Shown here in pieces: positions 1-13,600 of a DNA stretch of 64,000 nucleotides (the stretch's first letter is position 1; each line of letters starts with the position of its first letter). Location: the NCBI GenBank assembly GCA_009823395.1, contig CM020507.1, positions 1,940,001 to 2,004,000 on the forward strand. The letters run 5' to 3'. The notes beneath the pieces were generated by a model, which saw only the letters and a program-made list of their open reading frames with translations, searched no databases and was not told the DNA's origin. Made by a program: the position numbers and the translations under genes. The DNA is from Thamnaconus septentrionalis (Eukaryota; Chordata; Actinopteri; Tetraodontiformes; Monacanthidae).

Positions 1-2960
1 GTGTTCTTGTTTTTTTTCCCTAACTCGACCCTCATTTTGTGGTGAATCCACCACGTCGGGTTTAACCCTGTGGGTCGCGACTCGTGAGTCTCCGGTCCGG
101 GTCGGTCCGCGGCGCCCCCAGTGGTGGAACCCGGAAGCTGGTCTGGACCGGCGTCCTGTGAAGAGCCAGTTTGAAACCTCAGTCAGACTCTCAGGTCTGG
201 ATTTATTTATTTTTTTTTCAACCGGACCCACTCGTTCATCCTCGGATCGGAACCAGGAGCCTCCCAGGACTGAACCGCGGCGGCCCGGTCCGGTCCGGTC
301 CTGCTACTTTCACTTTGTGCCAAAATGCTGCTGACTGGCGCTAAGTGACGCCGTCCTCTCAAGCCCCGCCTCCTCCACCTGCACTAACACTGGGCCTTGT
401 GTGTGTGAGTGCGGGCGCGTTGCTCTCGTTGAAGTTGAGACGAAACTCCTCGACTGTGAAACTTGAACATTTTCAGTGCGACCAACAACAGCGGTGCAGA
501 TCTTGGCTCTCTTGTCTTTGGCGCCCCCTTGTGTACGCTGTCGGCACATTTTGCAACTCACGACGAGCCGGAACGAACCCCACTCTTGATTTACTGTAAC
601 AGGAAGTGACATCATAGATCTCCAGACATTAACTATTAGCTTACATTTGGAGCTGAGAAGCGACTTTGGTTCCGACGGAGAAGAAAAGCCGTAATAAATA
701 ACAATGTTAAAAACCGAATCGACGCAAGTTAATGAAGTAGATCAGCAAAGTCAAATTGAAAAGAAATAAAACTGATTTATTTTTTTAGACGGTGAAAAAA
801 AATCCAGATAAACAATCTATTTTTTGGTGATCTTTTTGAAAGTTCTTGCTCAAGTTGATTGGATACTTTGAGTAAAAGTTTTGATTAGAAAACTCAACAA
901 ATGTAAATTGACAAGAAGCACAGACAGAGGAAAATGTCATTTGAGTTTTTTCCTCTAAAGGTTAGATTTTGTTTTCCTATACATTTCCAGCTCACTGCTG
1001 CCTTTCATTTTATTTTCATTCTCATCAAGTGGGAAAAATAAATGAAGTCAAAGTGCAGATTCCTTGTTTTTATTGGGAAATGCGAGACTGTGTTGTGCTT
1101 TATCCGTTCATTTGTTCTTTGTTTTATTTCTCCTGCGTGAAATTACTTGCGGGAACTCACCAGACTTGGCTCACACCTCAGGGTTAGTGAAAATTTAAAT
1201 GTATAGATGAATAAAAAAAAAAAAAAAAAAAAAAACCTTTACTCTCTAGCGCCATCTAGAAACACTAAGACAGCCACTTTGGATCGTAGGAGTATCGTAT
1301 ATCAATCAAATCAATCATACAGTGACACGCTGACCGAGATCAAATACAAATTCTGCACTCTGCGTCTCAAAATGCAAAAAAATTCCAAATACTTTTTTGA
1401 CCAATCAAATGCCCCCCTTCAAATTATGACTAAAGGAGACGTTGCTGGTTTAAAAAGTATTGTATAACTCGGTGCCAGTAGGGGGCGACCCCCCCCCCTT
1501 CTTTCAGGGTCTAGTTTATCTTATTTTTATATTTTCTGCTTTCGCCTTCGTCGCCTCGTTGAGTTTTGCGTGACTGTATACTTGCAGGGCGACAGAGTTC
1601 TGCCGCCGCCGCCGTCGCTGCGCTCGGTCCGATTGATCCTGCGTCCTGCTATAAAAAGGTTCCGTCTGCGGTGACGACAAAACCTGCTGAAACCCGATCA
1701 ATGTTGTTTTATCTGCCAGTGGCTGGATGCAGCGTCACGGCTGAAGCAAAAACTCCTCCGCCTGCCTCCGTCCCCACTCTGGCTTCACTGTGTCTGGCTT
1801 CGTCTTCAATCGGGCGTAAATAAAGAAATAAATCGCGTCGTCGTCGTCGTCATCTTTAAAAATGGCTGCTGGCGTTTTCACTGCAGCTCCAGAGTTTCGA
1901 CGCTTGGACGTGTCTCAAATGTTGGATTAAAGAGGGAAGAAACGGGAGTCGATGGTGTTTAGGATGAGAGGCGTGCTGGACTGACACCAGATTCAGCCTT
2001 TTCACACCAGATTCAGCCTTTTCACGGCACAAGCTTTTAATCCGGCCAACCAAACTTGAGAAATGATATAAATAGTAAGTAAGTCATAAAATAGCTGTAT
2101 TTCATCCATTTTTCAGTGTTTTAAGAGTCATTTCAGTCAGGAGCTAAATACCGTGGGGCTTCAAAGTAGTGTTGTAGTCAAGACGGCACCGACCGAGACC
2201 AAGACTTTATATAATCAAAGAAAAATAACAACAAAACTGAAAAAAACGACCTGCATCTTTTTTTAAATTCCACTTTGCTTCTAAATGGAACAGCAACATC
2301 CCTTTTCAGAAAGGTGTCTGAATACTTTTCTTTAACATTTTGCTGCTTTGCCAACTATGTTGAACCATTTAAAAAAAAAAAAAAAAAAAAAAAATTCTTT
2401 AAATTAAAAATAAATGAAGTAGTAATAAGGGGACAGGGTGTCATTCTGGGTGTCGCCAACAGAGCGTAAAACGGCAGCAGCTGGATTCTTCTCTGTTATT
2501 ATGGTGTCATTACAGTCACTAACAGTGTTGGCTGAGTCATGACTGGTCTGGATCAAAAAAATCCCCAGTCCGTTATTTTCAACTGACATTAAAGCACATG
2601 TTTTCTCACATATCACATGATATAGATTTTTCTCTCCCGTGAGGTTGGGTCACCAAAAACACCGGCCCACCGGTCAGAAAGTTTCCCCACCCCCTGCTTC
2701 GGGAGCGCGGGCGGAGCCGCAGCCCCAGCAGAGAAGCCGCTCGGGAACGAGGAGAAGCTCCACGGCAGGAAGACCTGAGGTTCGGACTCCATCCTGCGCG
2801 AGTGCTGCGCCACTGCGCCAGCACGATGCCGCGTCACCCGATCTGACAATGGGGCCAAGTGTTTTCTTTTTCATGAAGGACGCCGAGTGTTTTGGCTCAC
2901 AGTTGCATCAAATTGAAGAAGAACCGATGAGAACAACTGACCTCAACGCAGCCCAGGCCA
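1..2960. other. Intergenic DNA, no gene recognised
   Basis: No open frame here resembles a protein I know, and the ORFs are short and mutually overlapping. The stretch is AT-rich with poly(A) runs at 1207-1237 and 2371-2394 and several AATAAA hexamers (for example near 1821), so it could include the 3' UTR of a gene to the left, but nothing proves that. Confidence 0.5.
2080..2700. mobile_element. Diverged non-autonomous hAT-like repeat
   Basis: Two blocks (about 2080-2180 and 2590-2700) match, in the same order, the better preserved element at 33772-34059: the phrase around 'ATACCGTGGGGCTTCAAA', then 'CATTAAAGCA' followed by a GATATA-TTTTTCTC block and a GGCCCAC...TTTCCCCACCCC end. The last motif resembles the TGGGCAAAC terminal sequence of hAT elements. 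Unrelated sequence between the blocks suggests an insertion or a longer family member. Ends were not found. Confidence 0.4.
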
Positions 2961-3176
2961 CTGATGTATGATACACACACACACACACACACACACCTGA
3001 GCCTCACGTCCGTCCACTCCACGGCCAGGTGGGACCTCACAGCGCTTTAGATCAAACCTGCTTGAGGAATGGACGATTCTCTGCCAGGACTCAAGTTTCT
3101 GACCTCGCGATGAAGGCGAGTCCCCACAATGTGACTGGAAGCAGATTTATGTCCCCACAGTGCCACTTCTGCAGCT

Positions 3177-3177
<1 letters not shown>

Positions 3178-3236
<59 letters not shown>
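3178..3236. repeat. (CA)n microsatellite
   Basis: Uninterrupted CA dinucleotide repeat of about 58 bp. Confidence 0.95.
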
Positions 3237-3238
<2 letters not shown>

Positions 3239-3299
3239 CAGCTACAGTGAGTCCTTGTTCTGGCCCGTCTCCCCCCTCCCTCTAACATCCACCCACCCG

Positions 3300-3797
<498 letters not shown>

Positions 3798-3869
3798 GTT
3801 AATATTGATGAAGAAGTTTAAATACAGACTGCGACCCTGTCTGTCTCTCCGTGGGACAGAGAGACAGAC

Positions 3870-3975
3870 AGGCAGAGTGTGTGTGTGTGTGTGTGACGTC
3901 TTCCAAACTCTTTTGAACTATACGTGATGATGGGAGCTGAGGCAGCAAAAAACCTTGCTGCCGCTGCCGCTGCTG

Positions 3976-4010
<35 letters not shown>

Positions 4011-4041
4011 TCTGTGTGCGTGCCTGCGCCTGTGCGCGTGC

Positions 4042-4078
<37 letters not shown>

Positions 4079-4199
4079 TGTCTCAGCCTGGCACACAGTC
4101 GCAGTATGCACGCTATGTACTCGGCATGCCAACTCAGCCTCGACACTGCAATGCAGCGCTGTGCATTTGGCCCAGTCATGCCACACACACACTCACATA

Positions 4200-4235
<36 letters not shown>

Positions 4236-4389
4236 GAGAGTGCAGTGCACACACAAAGACGTGACGTGTGTGTGTGTGTGTGTGTGTGGGACCGAGGCGT
4301 GTGCCATTATGTATGTTTTCCTCGTTAATATTCCACCTTGCAGTGTGTTCTCCTTACAGCACAAGAGCAGTGTAATGCATACTCGCCCG

Positions 4390-4420
<31 letters not shown>
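3870..4420. repeat. Cluster of GT/CA and CT microsatellites
   Basis: Alternating GT, CA and CT blocks separated by 20-100 bp of unique sequence (3879-3895, 3976-4010, 4045-4075, 4201-4231, 4265-4290, 4393-4420). No coding potential beyond repeat translation. Confidence 0.85.
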
Positions 4421-4422
<2 letters not shown>

Positions 4423-4429
4423 CCCTGCC

Positions 4430-4896
4430 TATGCCCCCCTCGCTCGCTCTCTCTCTCTCTCCGTCTCTCTCGTCCTCTGCAGGGCAGTTAGCCGCATTAG
4501 CTCCCTCTCTGTCCTCAGATGACTCCTCCTCTTCCTCCCTCCTCCTCGGCTGTCTGCTGTGTCTCTGCCTCCCCCCTTCCTCTCCCTCCCTCTCCCGCCC
4601 TCCCTACCTCCCTCCCTCCCTCGCCGCCGCCCCCCCTCTTGTGACACACCAGACGATGCGTTGACTGAGCGGAGGAGAAGAAGAAAACCTCTCCCAGCCA
4701 GCCAGCCAGCCGTCCTGCCTGCTGCATGGAGGAGCAGAGGAGCAGCGAGGAGGTGAGGAGCTGTCTGTCTGACTGTCTGTCTTCCTGTCTGCCCCCCACC
4801 CCACCTCACTGTCTGTCCGTCTGAGTCTCCACTCTCAAACTGTGTGCCTCCTGTCTCGGTCTCCCTGCCACCTGTCTACCTGCCTGCCTGCCTGCC

Positions 4897-4941
<45 letters not shown>

Positions 4942-4960
4942 TGTCTGCTGCACTGTAAAC
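4430..4960. other. Pyrimidine-rich stretch, possible non-coding first exon
   Basis: CT-rich DNA leads into a purine-rich patch at about 4660-4752 ending in GAGGAG followed by GTGAGG, which could be the splice donor of a non-coding first exon of the downstream gene nacc2. A CTGT tetranucleotide tract lies at 4896-4941. The exon is speculative; no core promoter element was found. Confidence 0.25.
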
Positions 4961-5029
4961 AACAGTGACAGTGAACTGAGCTGAACTCATTGGAAACATT
5001 TGAACTCACCTGGTGTCCCACTCAGTCGG

Positions 5030-6390
5030 ACTCTGCTGCACCGGGCTCCACCTGGCTCAGACTCAGACTACACTAGACCGTGGACTGGGTTGGCCTAGAT
5101 CCTACTGGACTCTTCCTTACTGGGCCACTTCACCAGACGGGTCTCAACTGAAAGTGGACTAGACTTGCGCGATTCTACTGGACTAGTCTAGACTATTCTA
5201 GATGCTGCTGGTCCGGACACTGATTGACTTTAACCGACCGACTCCAGACTTACTTGAACTAAATTGGACTTTGTGTGGACAGACCTATACCAGAACTGGC
5301 GCTAGACTTACTGGACTGGTCAAGACTGAATCAGGCCAGGTTGGTCAGGAAGCGGCGGAACTTATTGAACTGGTCCCAATAGTCTTTGGCTGGCAAGGAC
5401 TTGCCTGGCTTTGCTGGACTGGTGTAGATGGTATTGAACTACAGTAGGTGCTGCTGGACTCAACTGGACTCGCCTCAACAATTCTTTAAGACTTTAATGG
5501 ACAGGTAGACCCCACTTTAAAAAGCCAGACTTTGTTAGACTCTGCTAGACTGGGTACAAGTATATGAAGATGTACTACTGATATACCCTGATGGACTTGA
5601 GCAGACTGGTCCAGACCGGTCCAGACACAGTTCAGCAAGGCCTCACTCTAGAGTGGGCTGGTCAGGTTCTCATTAGACTGTGCTGGGCTCTGCTGAACAG
5701 GACTTAGCACTAATTAATTTCCTGGACAGGTCTTGACTTCATTAAACTGGGCTAGGCTCGCTGGACTCTGCTGGACTGGTTTGGATGAACCCAGTTAGAC
5801 TCTCCTTGAAGGGGATAAGCTTCAATGGACAGGCCTACACTCTAGAAAAAACAAGACTTTTCTGAACTGGCCTAGATTCCACTAAACTGTACTGGACTTG
5901 GCTAGTGTCCACCAGTGCCGTCTACATCGGTGCTATAGTGTACTGGACTAGACTAACACTACTGAACCTTGGTGGACTGGTCTGGTCTGGTCACCATCAA
6001 ACTAGACTAGACTTTTCTGGACTGACCTAGATCCTGCAATGCAGTGTTAGATTCTATGGGACAGGTCTAGACTATATAGAACCGTACTGGATGGGCTGTT
6101 CTTAGTCTCTTCTCTATGCTGGACTCTTTTGGACTGGGCCTGACTGTTGAACTTTACTGAAGTCTTCTGGGTTTTCTTCTAAAGGTGACTGGATTCTACT
6201 GTACTCGCCTAGACCTTGACCTAGGCTGGCCTATTTTATTAAAGCAGGCCGGACTTTTCCCAACTGGCCATTGAATCACGCTGCACCCAGACTGGAGTGT
6301 TTCTGCTATCTCTCACTCTCTATCTCCACTAGACTTAACCGTAAACTTTCTGTCTTTCCTAGACTAGTCCAGATCTTCTTAAAATGTGAT
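5030..6390. repeat. Degenerate CTGGACT / TAGAC repeat array
   Basis: For about 1.35 kb the sequence is built from variants of CTGGACTGG, TAGACT, GACTGGTC and TGGACTAG, separated by short spacers. It looks like an old, decayed minisatellite. No gene is visible in it. Confidence 0.6.
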
Positions 6391-6399
6391 GGGCGGTGC

Positions 6400-7456
6400 T
6401 TTAGTCCACTTTTGACAAATAAATAAAATAATGTAATAGAAATAAAAACCTATATTAGTGTGTTGTGTTGTCTATAATCAGGAACCGGTCAATCACTTCA
6501 GGACTTGAAGTCTTTCCTGTCCATTCGCTAGTTCATATGAAGTTCTGTTTATCAGTGTTCTTGCAAAATCTGGGGCTCGCAACAAGCCCGACGCAAAGAC
6601 AACTGACACTTCTCCACTTCCCTCCACCGTATGAAAATCAAATTAAGGAAAAAAAAAAAGAAAAGAAAGAACAAAACCCCCTCTACCGCTCCCATCCAGC
6701 GCTTCTAGCGATGCCATTTTGAGGCTGTGCGAGTCAGAGCCGTGATGCAGCGGAGGAGCACCGTCTGACTGCTAATGGTTCACCTTTTTGTATAAGCCAA
6801 GTAAAAGAAAAAAAAAAAAAAGCTTAGCTGAAACTAATCTAAACTTCCACAATCTTTGGGATTAACCAAGGCCACATGTAATTTAAAGGGACAGTTCAAC
6901 ATTTTGGCAAAATGGACTATTGCCACGATCCAGATAGCCATATGAGTCGGCACATTGCCTTCAATTATCATCACTGTTGTTTTCAGATCTGGGAGGGGCG
7001 CAGCTCAGCAAACACAACAGAGGTGAGCGGTACTCGTGCCTCAAAGTCATCAAATATACAACCTAACAACTCTGAGACGCTCTGCTGGACGAGTTGTGAC
7101 CCGCACATTCGCCGCACTATCAGATCAATAATGCCAGATTACGAGATAAGAGTTCTCTACGAGGTAAAATGCAGAGTCAGAAATTACATTCCAGACGCAC
7201 CTGCTGGGCAGAGGGATTTCAACAATATGTTTGTTGAAGGAGAAAATGTGTCTGATCGTGATGGACTTCCCTTTACAAAACACACAACCCTCACAGTGTG
7301 GCAAAATGTTGAAATATCCCTACATGAGCTTTTTGGGGATACTTTCCCTCAGATTTGCACTATAGTTAGCATGCTAGCCAGCTAGCCTGCCTCATCAGTT
7401 TTCATCCTGGACTTCCTGTCCACAGCTCATCTCATTTGATGTGTGTTTACTTTGCA
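6400..7456. other. Intergenic / 5' flank of nacc2
   Basis: AT-rich DNA with poly(A) tracts. An open frame at 6912-7385 (157 codons) has no recognisable domain and is preceded by a phrase (AAAGGGACAGTTCAACATTTTGG) common in fish interspersed repeats, so I do not call it a gene. The end of the stretch, TTTACTTTGCAG at 7445-7456, looks like a 3' splice site opening the nacc2 leader exon. Confidence 0.4.
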
Positions 7457-7767
7457 GGATGGCAAGCAGCTAAAACTACCAAACTCTAAAGCTCTCCTCC
7501 CTCCCTCCCTCCCTCCCTGCTCCCTCCCCCCTCCTCGCCCTGCACCGATCCCCTCCCTGCTTCCCTCCTCTCTCCTCACGCTGTAGCTGCGTTCCTGCGC
7601 TGAGCTGACCTCCATCCTGACGTGCTACAGTCTCCTCCACCTCTTCCTCCTCCTCCTTCTCGTCTCTGTGTGACTCAACCCCTCCTACCTGGACGCCGCC
7701 TCCTACCCTTTTGCCTGCTTCTCCTCCCTGCCCTCTCACCTCCTCGACGTGTCCTCCTGCAAACAAC

Positions 7768-7818
7768 ATGGATGTGATGCCTTCTGGGGCCGAGACCTGC
7801 AGCATCCCTGACACCTAG
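7768..7818 (+). other. Upstream ORF in the nacc2 leader
   Basis: A 16-codon ORF (ATG at 7768, TAG at 7816-7818) lies 91 bp before the main ATG. An even shorter one (M-A-S-S-stop) starts at 7458 at the beginning of the same leader exon. Such uORFs often lower translation of the main frame; that effect here is inference. Confidence 0.4.
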
Positions 7819-7909
7819 ACGGGACCCTCACCACCAAGGAAGAGCCATTCCGCCAGTTCGCCCGCACCTGTCTGTCACTCTTTGTCCCGCCACCGCTCAG
7901 ACAGCCACC

Positions 7910-9143
7910 ATGACGGAGGGGCTGCTGCAGGTGGAGATCCCAGACTTCGGCAGCAGCGTCCTGGGCAGCCTGAACGAGCAGCGGCTGCTGGGCCACTACT
8001 GCGACGTCTCCATCCTGGTGCAGGGCCAGTCCTTCAAGGCGCACCGGGCCGTGCTGGCCGCCTCCTCGCTCTACTTTAGAGACCTGTTCAGCTCGGCGGC
8101 GGCCGACTCCTCCGCCTCGCAGGCCGTGTTCGAACTGCCATCCTCGGTGACCCCGACATGCTTCCAGCAGATCCTGTCCTTCTGCTACACGGGGCGCCTC
8201 AGCATGGCCGCTAGCGAGCAGCTGGTGCTCATGTACACCGCCGGGTACCTGCAGATCCAGAACATCGTGGAGCGCGGCATGGAGCTGATGATGATGAAGG
8301 CCTCTTCCTCATCCTCGCCACTCTGCTGCGATTCTCAGGTGAGTTGGTCCAGGCCTTTGACGTCAGACACGGACACAAGACGGAAGCGGCTGGCAAGCTA
8401 ACAAAGCCGAACCAGACACAGCGTCAAACAACCAACACTGACTAGTGGGCACTTTAGTCCACTGGAGTTAATATGTTTGGTTAGGTTATGAGTTTTAAAA
8501 GAAAACAAGGTGAACCGGTTCAGCACAACTGGACAGTGTTGACCTCATACTTGTTGGTAAAGTTGGCATTAGCACATTGGCAGCAAGTATGTTAGCAGTT
8601 ATTGCAGTAAGTTTGAGAAAGGAGATTGAGTAGAAAGTATATTGGGTCAGATTTAAAAAACAAAACAAAAACAAAAAGAAAAAATGTTTTCTCCATAAAA
8701 TGTTCAGGTGATTAGAGAAAAAGTTGTGTGTGTGCAGTGACGGGCCCTAGAAACACCTCTGACTTTAATAACTGCCTGGACTCGTAGATTGAATGAAATT
8801 TTAAGCACTTGATCAGTGAAAACAAAAGCACGCCCTCCTCACATACACGTCAAATAAATAAAATCCTTGATGACAAAGAACTATAGCAGCTTCCAGTGGC
8901 GGTCTGGTGTACTGCAGCTCATTTAACTCACACTAAGAGTGCACAGGAGTTCCTTTGGCACAGACCTCCAGCCTGACTGTGCTCAGCTCATCATGAAGCT
9001 TGACAACTTATCATCAAGAAAGAAAATATCTGTCCTGAAAGTGTTTCACTTCACATTCTGGATAAATCTGTACGTTCCAGACAACCTCAGCTGATGAGCT
9101 GGGTGGCATCGACGCCGTGATGGTGGAACAGCAGCAGCACCAC

Positions 9144-9193
<50 letters not shown>

Positions 9194-10225
9194 CAGCGCC
9201 CCCCAGCTGCAGGAGGCCAGTCCCGAGGAGCCGTCCCTGAGCCCTGAGGAGCTGCTGTTGGCCGTCAGCAGAATCAAACAGGAGCGAGCTGACACTCCTC
9301 CAGCGCAGGAGGCAGGAGGAGCGGGAGGTTGTGAGGACACCAGGTGAGGACAAATTGTGTTTTGACGCACAACCTTGTGTTATTTTGCCGACGGAACAAT
9401 TCAAGTCTAAGCAGAATCCGTTCAGAGTAATTATTCTTTCAGGAGCTCGTCCCTCGTGCCCTCAGCACTTATTTTTGTTCAGATGATTGCAGTCTTGCGT
9501 TCATCTCCAGCGTCACTGACATTTCACCACTGTTCTCCATCAGAGGAACATTTATTATTAGTATCCAGGGCCTTCTCACATCTCCTCCCTCTGTTTTCTT
9601 CCAAACCTTTCAGCCCAGTGACAGAAAAACTGCAAAGCTTGACCAGAATTCCAACATGGATATGTCTTCATCCTGTGAGCGAGCACTTGGTGTCACTTTG
9701 CAGGGCTTCAGTCCTCAGTGAGGTCACAGAAGAGCACTGACACCTCTCCCAGGTTGTAGCTAGGTGTCGGCCCTTCCCTCTGCCCTTGTTTTTGCACCCT
9801 TCCAAAATGAGCAGGAGGTCTAACAAAGCATCAGGAAGCAGCGGATGCTAAAACTTAGTGTTTCAGCAGGAGACTACAAACAGAAGGCTAAATATCCTAT
9901 ATTTCTTTTGGAGATCTTGTTATACGTGATGTGAAGCTGCTCCTCCGGAGCCTAGGACAACCGGGCGCTAAACCACCGTCTCAGCCCCGTCTCAAATGTC
10001 AAATCGCCTCGGCAAAATGGAATAACTCGAGGCGGCTGCAAAATAACCCAGAAATAAACGTTGAGAAGTGCATCAGATCCTCTCCTCCATGAATTAACAG
10101 GAAAAGGGATTTGACCTGAACATATCAGGTAATTCGCAGAACTACAAGGGTAGACTGTGCTTAAAGGCACAGTCTGGAACAGATAGATAGATAGATGGAT
10201 GGATGGATGGATGGATGGATGGATG

Positions 10226-10262
<37 letters not shown>

Positions 10263-10285
10263 GGATGGATGGATGGATGGATGGG

Positions 10286-10318
<33 letters not shown>

Positions 10319-10340
10319 GGATGGATGGATGGATGGATGG

Positions 10341-10379
<39 letters not shown>

Positions 10380-10423
10380 GGATGGATGGATGGATGGATG
10401 GATGGATGGATGGATGGGATGGG

Positions 10424-10464
<41 letters not shown>

Positions 10465-10497
10465 GGATGGATGGATGGATGGATGGATGGATGGATG

Positions 10498-10548
<51 letters not shown>

Positions 10549-10574
10549 GAGATAGATGGATGGATGGATGGATG

Positions 10575-10633
<59 letters not shown>

Positions 10634-13600
10634 GGATAGATAGATAGATAGATTTACTTTATTAATCCCAAGTTGGGAAACTCCACAGTTGCAGCACTCA
10701 AAAAATAAGTCAAGCAGTTATCAAAAACAGTCGTGGAGAAGTAGGTACAAAAACACACAAGTCAATTTTTGCACAAAAAAAACAGTTAAAATGTACAGAG
10801 GCAGGAATAAGCAAGGCTTTCAACCATTAGTGCAGATTTGCCATTGAGTCCAGGAATAGAGACCAGAATGTTTTCCGTCACACAGCGAGCAAGAGTTCTG
10901 GAGGGTGATGGCTCTTGGTAGGAAGGATCTCCTCAAGCGTTCCTTCAGGCAACGCAGCTGTCTCAGTCTCTTGGAGAAGACGCTCCGCCGTCTATCCAGA
11001 GATCAGGGTACAGGTGAGGTGGCAGCTCTGGCTCTGGCTGCCCCTCCTGGAGCTCAGAAGACCCCATCCCACACTGAGCACCGCCTTACCCATCCTGTCC
11101 CTGTTCTCCTGCCCTCAGGGTGGACATGGCTGCAGACCTCCAGTCCGCCAGGGGAACTGCCCTGTGTTACCTGGGTGCAGGTGGGGGTCTAGTTTCAGGG
11201 CTGCAGTCCTACCTGCTGGCAGGCCAGGGGCGCTCCAGCCCCGGAGGCTCCAGCCTTCCCACAGACTCGCCGCCGTCTCACCCGGCCACCGAGGAGGAGC
11301 TGGAGGAGGACTACTACGGCAGCACGGTCCACCCTGGGATCTACCAGCAGATCTACGGACACCCGGGAAACCCCTACAGTGAGTCAGGCTGACAGTCTGG
11401 TCCCATCAGGACACGTGTCTCGGGTCTGGTTTCAGGGAATTTTTGGTAATTTGATTGAATTTAATCAAATGTAGGGCTCCTCTCCGTATTGACTGCCAGT
11501 CGTTTTGAGTCTTTTTGCAACCTGCTGGCTAAACAGCAGAATTCAGGTTTCTGGTTCTTCAGCCCCACCCATTTTTTTTATAGTGTCAATTCTTTTGCCT
11601 CATTTTCGTGAGGGACCACCCAGTGAATATTAAGTAATTTGAAACTTCTTGATTTTATCTCATATATACAGGTACTACCCGAAAAATTAGAATATCAAGT
11701 AAAAGTTGTTTTATTTTGGCAATTTAACATAAAAGACAACAACACATTTTATTGAGCCATTCCACGCAAACTGACATCTCAAGCAGTTCCTTGTTGTAAC
11801 TTTGCTGATTAAGATTTTCAGCTAATTAAAACCACAAACCCACAAACTCAGAAAATTAGAATAGTGGGAAAAGCTTCAGTTTTGTAGCTTCAAAGAGCCA
11901 AATTCTAATCAGGCAAGTAATCCAAAACACCTGCATATTCGTTTATATAATATGTCAAATTCACCTTTTAAGTTGAATTGCAGAAACCTTTTCAGGATAT
12001 TCTCATTTTCTGGGTAGTACCTGTATATACAGAGACTTCCTACTCCCTGAATATGCCTGCAGCTTTGCCTCTTTTTGTCCCAGTCCAAGAGAAGATGGAG
12101 ATGCTCTCTCTGCCGCTGTCTAACGAGCGTCGGCCCTGCGTCCTGGTTGGTCGGGACAACATGGCCCTGCCCGCCAGTCTGATCAGTCAGATCGGCTACC
12201 GCTGCCACCCGTCGCTCTACACTGAGGGAGACCCGGGAGAGAAGGTGGAGCTGGTGGCAGGTAGGGCGACTCTAGCTGGGCTCCAGCTGAGTGCTTCAGC
12301 AATTTTTGAGTTTTCCTCTAAAGTTTTCTTTGCATTGCACGATCCCAGGTTCAGGTGTGTTCATGACCCGGGGTCAGCTGATGAACTGCCACCTGTGCGC
12401 CGGAGTAAAACACAAGGTGCTGCTCAGGAGGCTGCTGGCGACGTTCTTTGACCGGTGAGCAGATCCGCAGCCCTCTGTCAACCATCGCCGTCACCTACAG
12501 TCTTGCTAAATGTACAGAGGCATGCATGCTAGCAGCCTGGTTAGCTTAGATTAGCATCGAGATTGACAAAGATGTGAGTCAAAGCTGCTGTCTTTGCCAT
12601 GAATGAGGGAGCCTCCGCAGTGGTCGCTCGGAAGTTGGCTCGCAGTTTTGTTGAGCCTGCCCTTAGTGTTGCATGTTTGGACTGCTAGTCCTAGGAACAA
12701 TTTTAGTCCCAGTTTAACTTTGAGGACCTTAGGGCAACGTTACCTGTGCAAACCAAATGACTCTGGGTTATCACGGGTCTTTGAAACTCGCGTCTGTTCC
12801 TGCCACAGACTTTACGGTTAATGACTATTATCTTGCATGTATCATTTAAATGCCTTGCGTTCAAATCTTCTGTAGAGGATCCCAGTCCGTTGATGTCAAT
12901 TTCGTCGTTCCGACTTCTTCATCTTCATTTGCAGAACTGGGAACCTGGGTCGTGTGTAGTTTAGTTCTCCTTCGAACTGCATCCCTGGAAGTCGTACGGT
13001 GCAAAAAAAAAAAAAAATAAAAAACGTGCGCTGTTGACACTGCGTCTAAAAACCCACGTGACGTCACGAGGTGCGGCGTGGCATGACGTCATCACCCGGA
13101 CACCACGTGTGGCGTGATGTGATGTGATGTGGTGTGGTGTGGGGCGGGGCTATTGGGAGTGGGGAGGTGGGCCGTGTCAGATCCTCCAGAACATTCCGAG
13201 GCTCCAGACGCCGCTGCCGCTGCTGCTGCTGCTGCTGCTTTACATAAGCGCTCTGTCACATTGTCTCGGCGAGACGATCTAAAGCCGTGTATACGTGCTG
13301 ATTGGGTTGTTGTGGTTCCATAGAAACACTCTGGCCAATAGCTGCGGAACAGGAATCCGCTCCTCCACCAATGATCCGAGCCGAAAGCCCCTGGACAACC
13401 GAGTGTTAAACACTGTCAAATGTAAGACAGACACACACACACACACACACAGACTCACACTTGTACATATAGACTCACACCCACATACGAGCAGACAACG
13501 CAGTGTGTGATTCAGAGCTTGTCGTCTTTTCACTGTATTCCGTTGATATCAAGTCGTTTATTTTTCTCCTCCTCCACCTCCTCCTCCCTTCCTTCCTCCG

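Noticed and set aside
6912..7385. 157-codon ORF upstream of nacc2
   Set aside because: No domain, weak start context, and it begins in a phrase typical of fish repeats; probably chance or a repeat remnant.
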